Below, in pieces: positions 61,140 through 64,000 of a DNA stretch of 64,000 nucleotides. Made by a program: the position numbers and the translations under genes. Source of the DNA: Struthidea cinerea (Eukaryota > Chordata > Aves > Passeriformes > Corcoracidae). The notes below the pieces were generated by a model. That model ran no database searches. It had not been told where the DNA came from and saw nothing but the letters and a program-made list of their open reading frames with translations. The stretch is from the NCBI GenBank assembly GCA_013397865.1, contig VZTI01003931.1, positions 1,592,770-1,656,769 of the forward strand, given 5' to 3'. Every line of letters starts with the position of its first letter. Positions within the stretch are counted from its first letter, which is position 1.

Positions 61140-64000
61140 GTAAGTGGATACTTGGTTATATCTGGCTAAAAGTGCTTCCATTGTAGCCTTGCTCTGCTTG
61201 TCCAGCTACATGAAAGTCCTGGGTCATGTAAGAGCAGCCAGCTGCTCCCTGTGACAAGAGCCCTCTGCTGTAAAGATTCTGTTTCTTTAAGGAGTGCCAC
61301 TTGATTTAGTGGAAAGGGGAGGATGGGTGCTGTGTTATCTAATTGCATTGATCTTAAGAGAGTAACAAGTTCTGAAGTGTTGCTTCTGAAGTTCTGCTTC
61401 AGGGACTGCAAGATAACTGCATTCCTACATACTTTGAATTGCCAAGATCAACCCGTGACCATTCCTTATATGCTTATCCATCAAAAACGTCCTGTGCAGT
61501 TTTATGTAAAGGATCCTCGGTGCCTCAGTAATGCATTTCAACATAGTGGAGAAGGTGAAGCACAACTGTCTTAGAGTCTCTACCAAATCTGAATCTCCTT
61601 TATGATTTGACCGATCAACTCTTTTTTTTTGCCCTTCTGCGTAAATTGTCATCTTTATCAATTTATAACTACTTAAGGCTGCTTTATGTTTCTAACCAAC
61701 ATTCATTAGAAGTGGTGCAGCTGATTTTTTGTTTACCTCATAGAACAGTTTTGATGCACTTTGCCTAAATATTAGCAACATACAAGAAGAAAACACCACA
61801 CTGAATTCTACTATATGCAGGTCACTTTAGTTACATTTCTACCTTTGATGAGTTTCTCAGGTATGGATCCACTTAACAGTGTCATTAATCAAAATTTAAA
61901 TGTATATTCCACATAATCATCAATACACTGATTTATACAAGAAGAATAAAATTAAAGTGAAGGTCTATGGCTTAGGATTTTTTGTTATTCATATTTTTGT
62001 TCAACTATTTTGACTTCACAATAGTGTAACTTCTGGTGAGAGTTACAGCAACATGGATACAATTACACTACATATCTGCTTAGTAGCACAAGTCTCTCAT
62101 TCCAATGTGCAGCCCCACTTCCACACCCCTCAGCTCTTTGGAGGCAAGTTCTTCAGTTCTCTCACAAGGCAGGGACCACAGTGTGGGACTGACTGGGCAC
62201 CCAGTTCCTACTGCTTCAGTGCTGCACCTCCCTGCAGACCCTGGGGGAACTTTCCATCTCAGTGGAGTAAACCTGTTGCTGTATTCCTTGTAAGGAGATG
62301 AAATGTATTGAACAAATTCACAGTTAACATCAGTCCTGTATTCTCATATTTGGATTTAATAGCAGAGCACAAGAAATCTTAGATGCATGTATATGATGAG
62401 TTACCAGACTTGTGGAAGCCAAAGAATCTCCAGTCCTTGCAGAAAGACTCCCTTTAAAAGGAAAACCTAAACACTTTGCCAATCCCAGATTTTGTGTTTA
62501 TCTGTGTATTTGAGGTTTATTTGACAATATTCAGCAAAGCATTTTTTTGCAGTACTAGAAGAGGTATTTTGAAGTGGTAATTGAATGTATTAACCCCTTG
62601 GTAAGGACAATGAAGAGAAAACCGCCTTTTATAGTGAATGGCACCCTTGATATGCCGAGTTAAATTTGTGTTCATTGTCTACCAGAGAGCCATGTCAAAA
62701 AAAGGAAGTGTGATTCTAGGTGGAAAAGCAGAGGGACAGTGGATAAGTGGTGTACCATTTCTGTTCCAATGTCATTGCTGTCGTGGGTTGCTTCCATGTG
62801 TTTTCTGTAGCAATCCTAGTCTCTTCCCATATGTTTCCAAAGATTATGTTCTTAACTAAGAGGACATGAGGCGTTTAGTACCGAAGAAGTATAAAAGCAA
62901 AAAGGCAGAACTATCATTCCCTGGGTTTTATTCAGAGATGAATTCTTATTCAGAAATGTCTGAAAACTTGTCAGAGTATTACCACACAGAGAATTCAGGA
63001 GACTTCAGAGTTAATGGTCTGTTTTGAAAGAAAATAAAGAGTCTGTATCCGTTTTAAGTTTCTGTAGTTTCATGCCTAAATATAGAGTCTCTTCTAGGCA
63101 CCTCCATAGCTTTAAAAAAAAAGAAGAAAAGAGTACAATAAAGTTGGCAGAATTAAGGATGTGAGTTTTAGTAACCCTGTGAGCTGATGAAACCAGGAAC
63201 TTTCTAATTTGGTTAGCTTTTTGTTTCTTCTTGTAAGTTAGTTTTGCATGTTATTGTCTCAATTGCTGCCACTTTACTTCATAGTACTTTATGAGATGAT
63301 TGATTGTGGCATGTGATGTCCCCCTGGAAACCACTGCAGATAAATATTACATTCCCCTTGCCCCAGCAAGGAGAACATTTTGTTAAGCGGCTATGATTCT
63401 TTGTGAGTAGAGATGGACTCATACAGAAAGCAGTTTGAATTGCTCCAACAGTGGTGGTTAATTCTTTGTTTTGATTGTAAGTATCCACTAAATCATGTTA
63501 CTGGATGATTAGCTTTTCATTTCCGACAGAAAAACCTATTTGATATTTATGTATAATTTAACATCACGTAGTGTCCCTCATGACAAAAAGACAGGCAGAA
63601 CCCTGTTGTAGAGGAGACAAAGGGGATTTTTGACTCAGCGTGCTATGCACAGACAGGGCAGTGTTCTCCCAGACTGGCAAGCTTGCTGACAGGAGGGAAG
63701 AGCTGTGCTGCACAGCACTACCATCCTGTGTCTGCCTGTCAAAAATAAGCCTGCCCATCTCATCTCCCTTCCCACCTGCCTCCCCGTGCAGCAAATACAA
63801 CACTCTTTCTGTCATGATATCCTCTGCAGTAGGTCGGCCTGCCAGACATTCTGCTCCTTTATTTCCCTTTGTATATCGATTTCAGCCACATTTTCCCGAT
63901 GTGTGCGTGTGTGCGTTCTGCATCCGTTTACTTGGTGGATTAAAAGGCCCACTATAGTAAAAGATTGTATCTCCAATTCCTTCTGTAGCTTTTTAACTAC
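61140..64000 (+). other. RBMS3 intron, downstream block (partial)
   Basis: The first 2.9 kb of the next intron. I searched by eye for the following RBMS3 exon and did not see it. The last 450 bp (63560-63960) are GC-richer and have open frames on both strands with no recognisable family. No repeats of note. Confidence 0.75.

Larger units (their letters stand above)
1..64000 (+). other. RBMS3: RBMS3 transcription unit, internal part
   Basis: The whole window appears to lie inside one gene on the + strand. Four exons in order encode a contiguous match to the RBMS3 region from the end of RRM2 into the C-terminal tail, with compatible splice phases (1-0, 0-2, 2-0, 0-0). Neither the first nor the last exon of the gene is here, so both ends are partial. 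From recollection of the family, RBMS3 is about 430 residues and the window encodes roughly residues 214-313. RBMS1 was considered, but the exon 1 linker (QNQSKYTQNGRPWPREGE) and the later MPHPPYVMQPT segment are RBMS3-type. The family (MSSP: RBMS1, RBMS2, RBMS3) binds AU-rich RNA and single-stranded DNA. The very long introns fit the known large size of this gene. Confidence 0.9.

Overview
The window is vertebrate genomic DNA, almost certainly from a bird. It has large introns with canonical GT-AG splice sites, no compact operons, and several CR1 LINE fragments that end in the avian-type tail around TTCTATGATTCTATGA. The species cannot be fixed from the sequence alone. One protein-coding gene is visible, on the + strand: a central to C-terminal part of RBMS3, an RNA/single-stranded-DNA-binding protein of the MSSP family. 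Four coding exons are present: 39059-39165, 51197-51243, 58421-58517 and 61089-61139. Their splice phases agree and together they encode 100 whole residues: the last strand of RRM2, a basic linker, and the start of the Ser/Thr/Pro-rich C-terminal region. Both RRMs' main bodies lie upstream of the window and the rest of the C-terminus lies downstream.

Layout: 1-39058 is the 3' part of a very long intron. It holds a pair of diverged direct repeats near 0.9 and 2.1 kb, a candidate cryptic exon at 8.6-8.8 kb, CR1 pieces at 9.8, 13.9, 33.0 and 37.5 kb, and several microsatellites. Between the first two exons is a 12.0 kb intron with a 65-N assembly gap inside an (ATTAT)n repeat at 44.6 kb and the longest CR1 copy (46.7-47.5 kb), which keeps a remnant of the LINE reverse-transcriptase ORF. 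The next introns are 7.2 kb and 2.6 kb, and the last stretch (61140-64000) is the beginning of another intron.

No second gene, tRNA, rRNA, CRISPR array or intact mobile element could be supported. The many open frames of 60-175 codons look like chance, CR1 relics or simple-sequence translations. The points most worth checking are splicing-related: a strong decoy acceptor 40 nt before the second exon that would add an immediate stop, a symmetric 51-nt exon with a weak acceptor, an inverted CR1 pair around the first exon, and an assembly gap whose two edges are identical. I found no evidence of an undescribed biological system.
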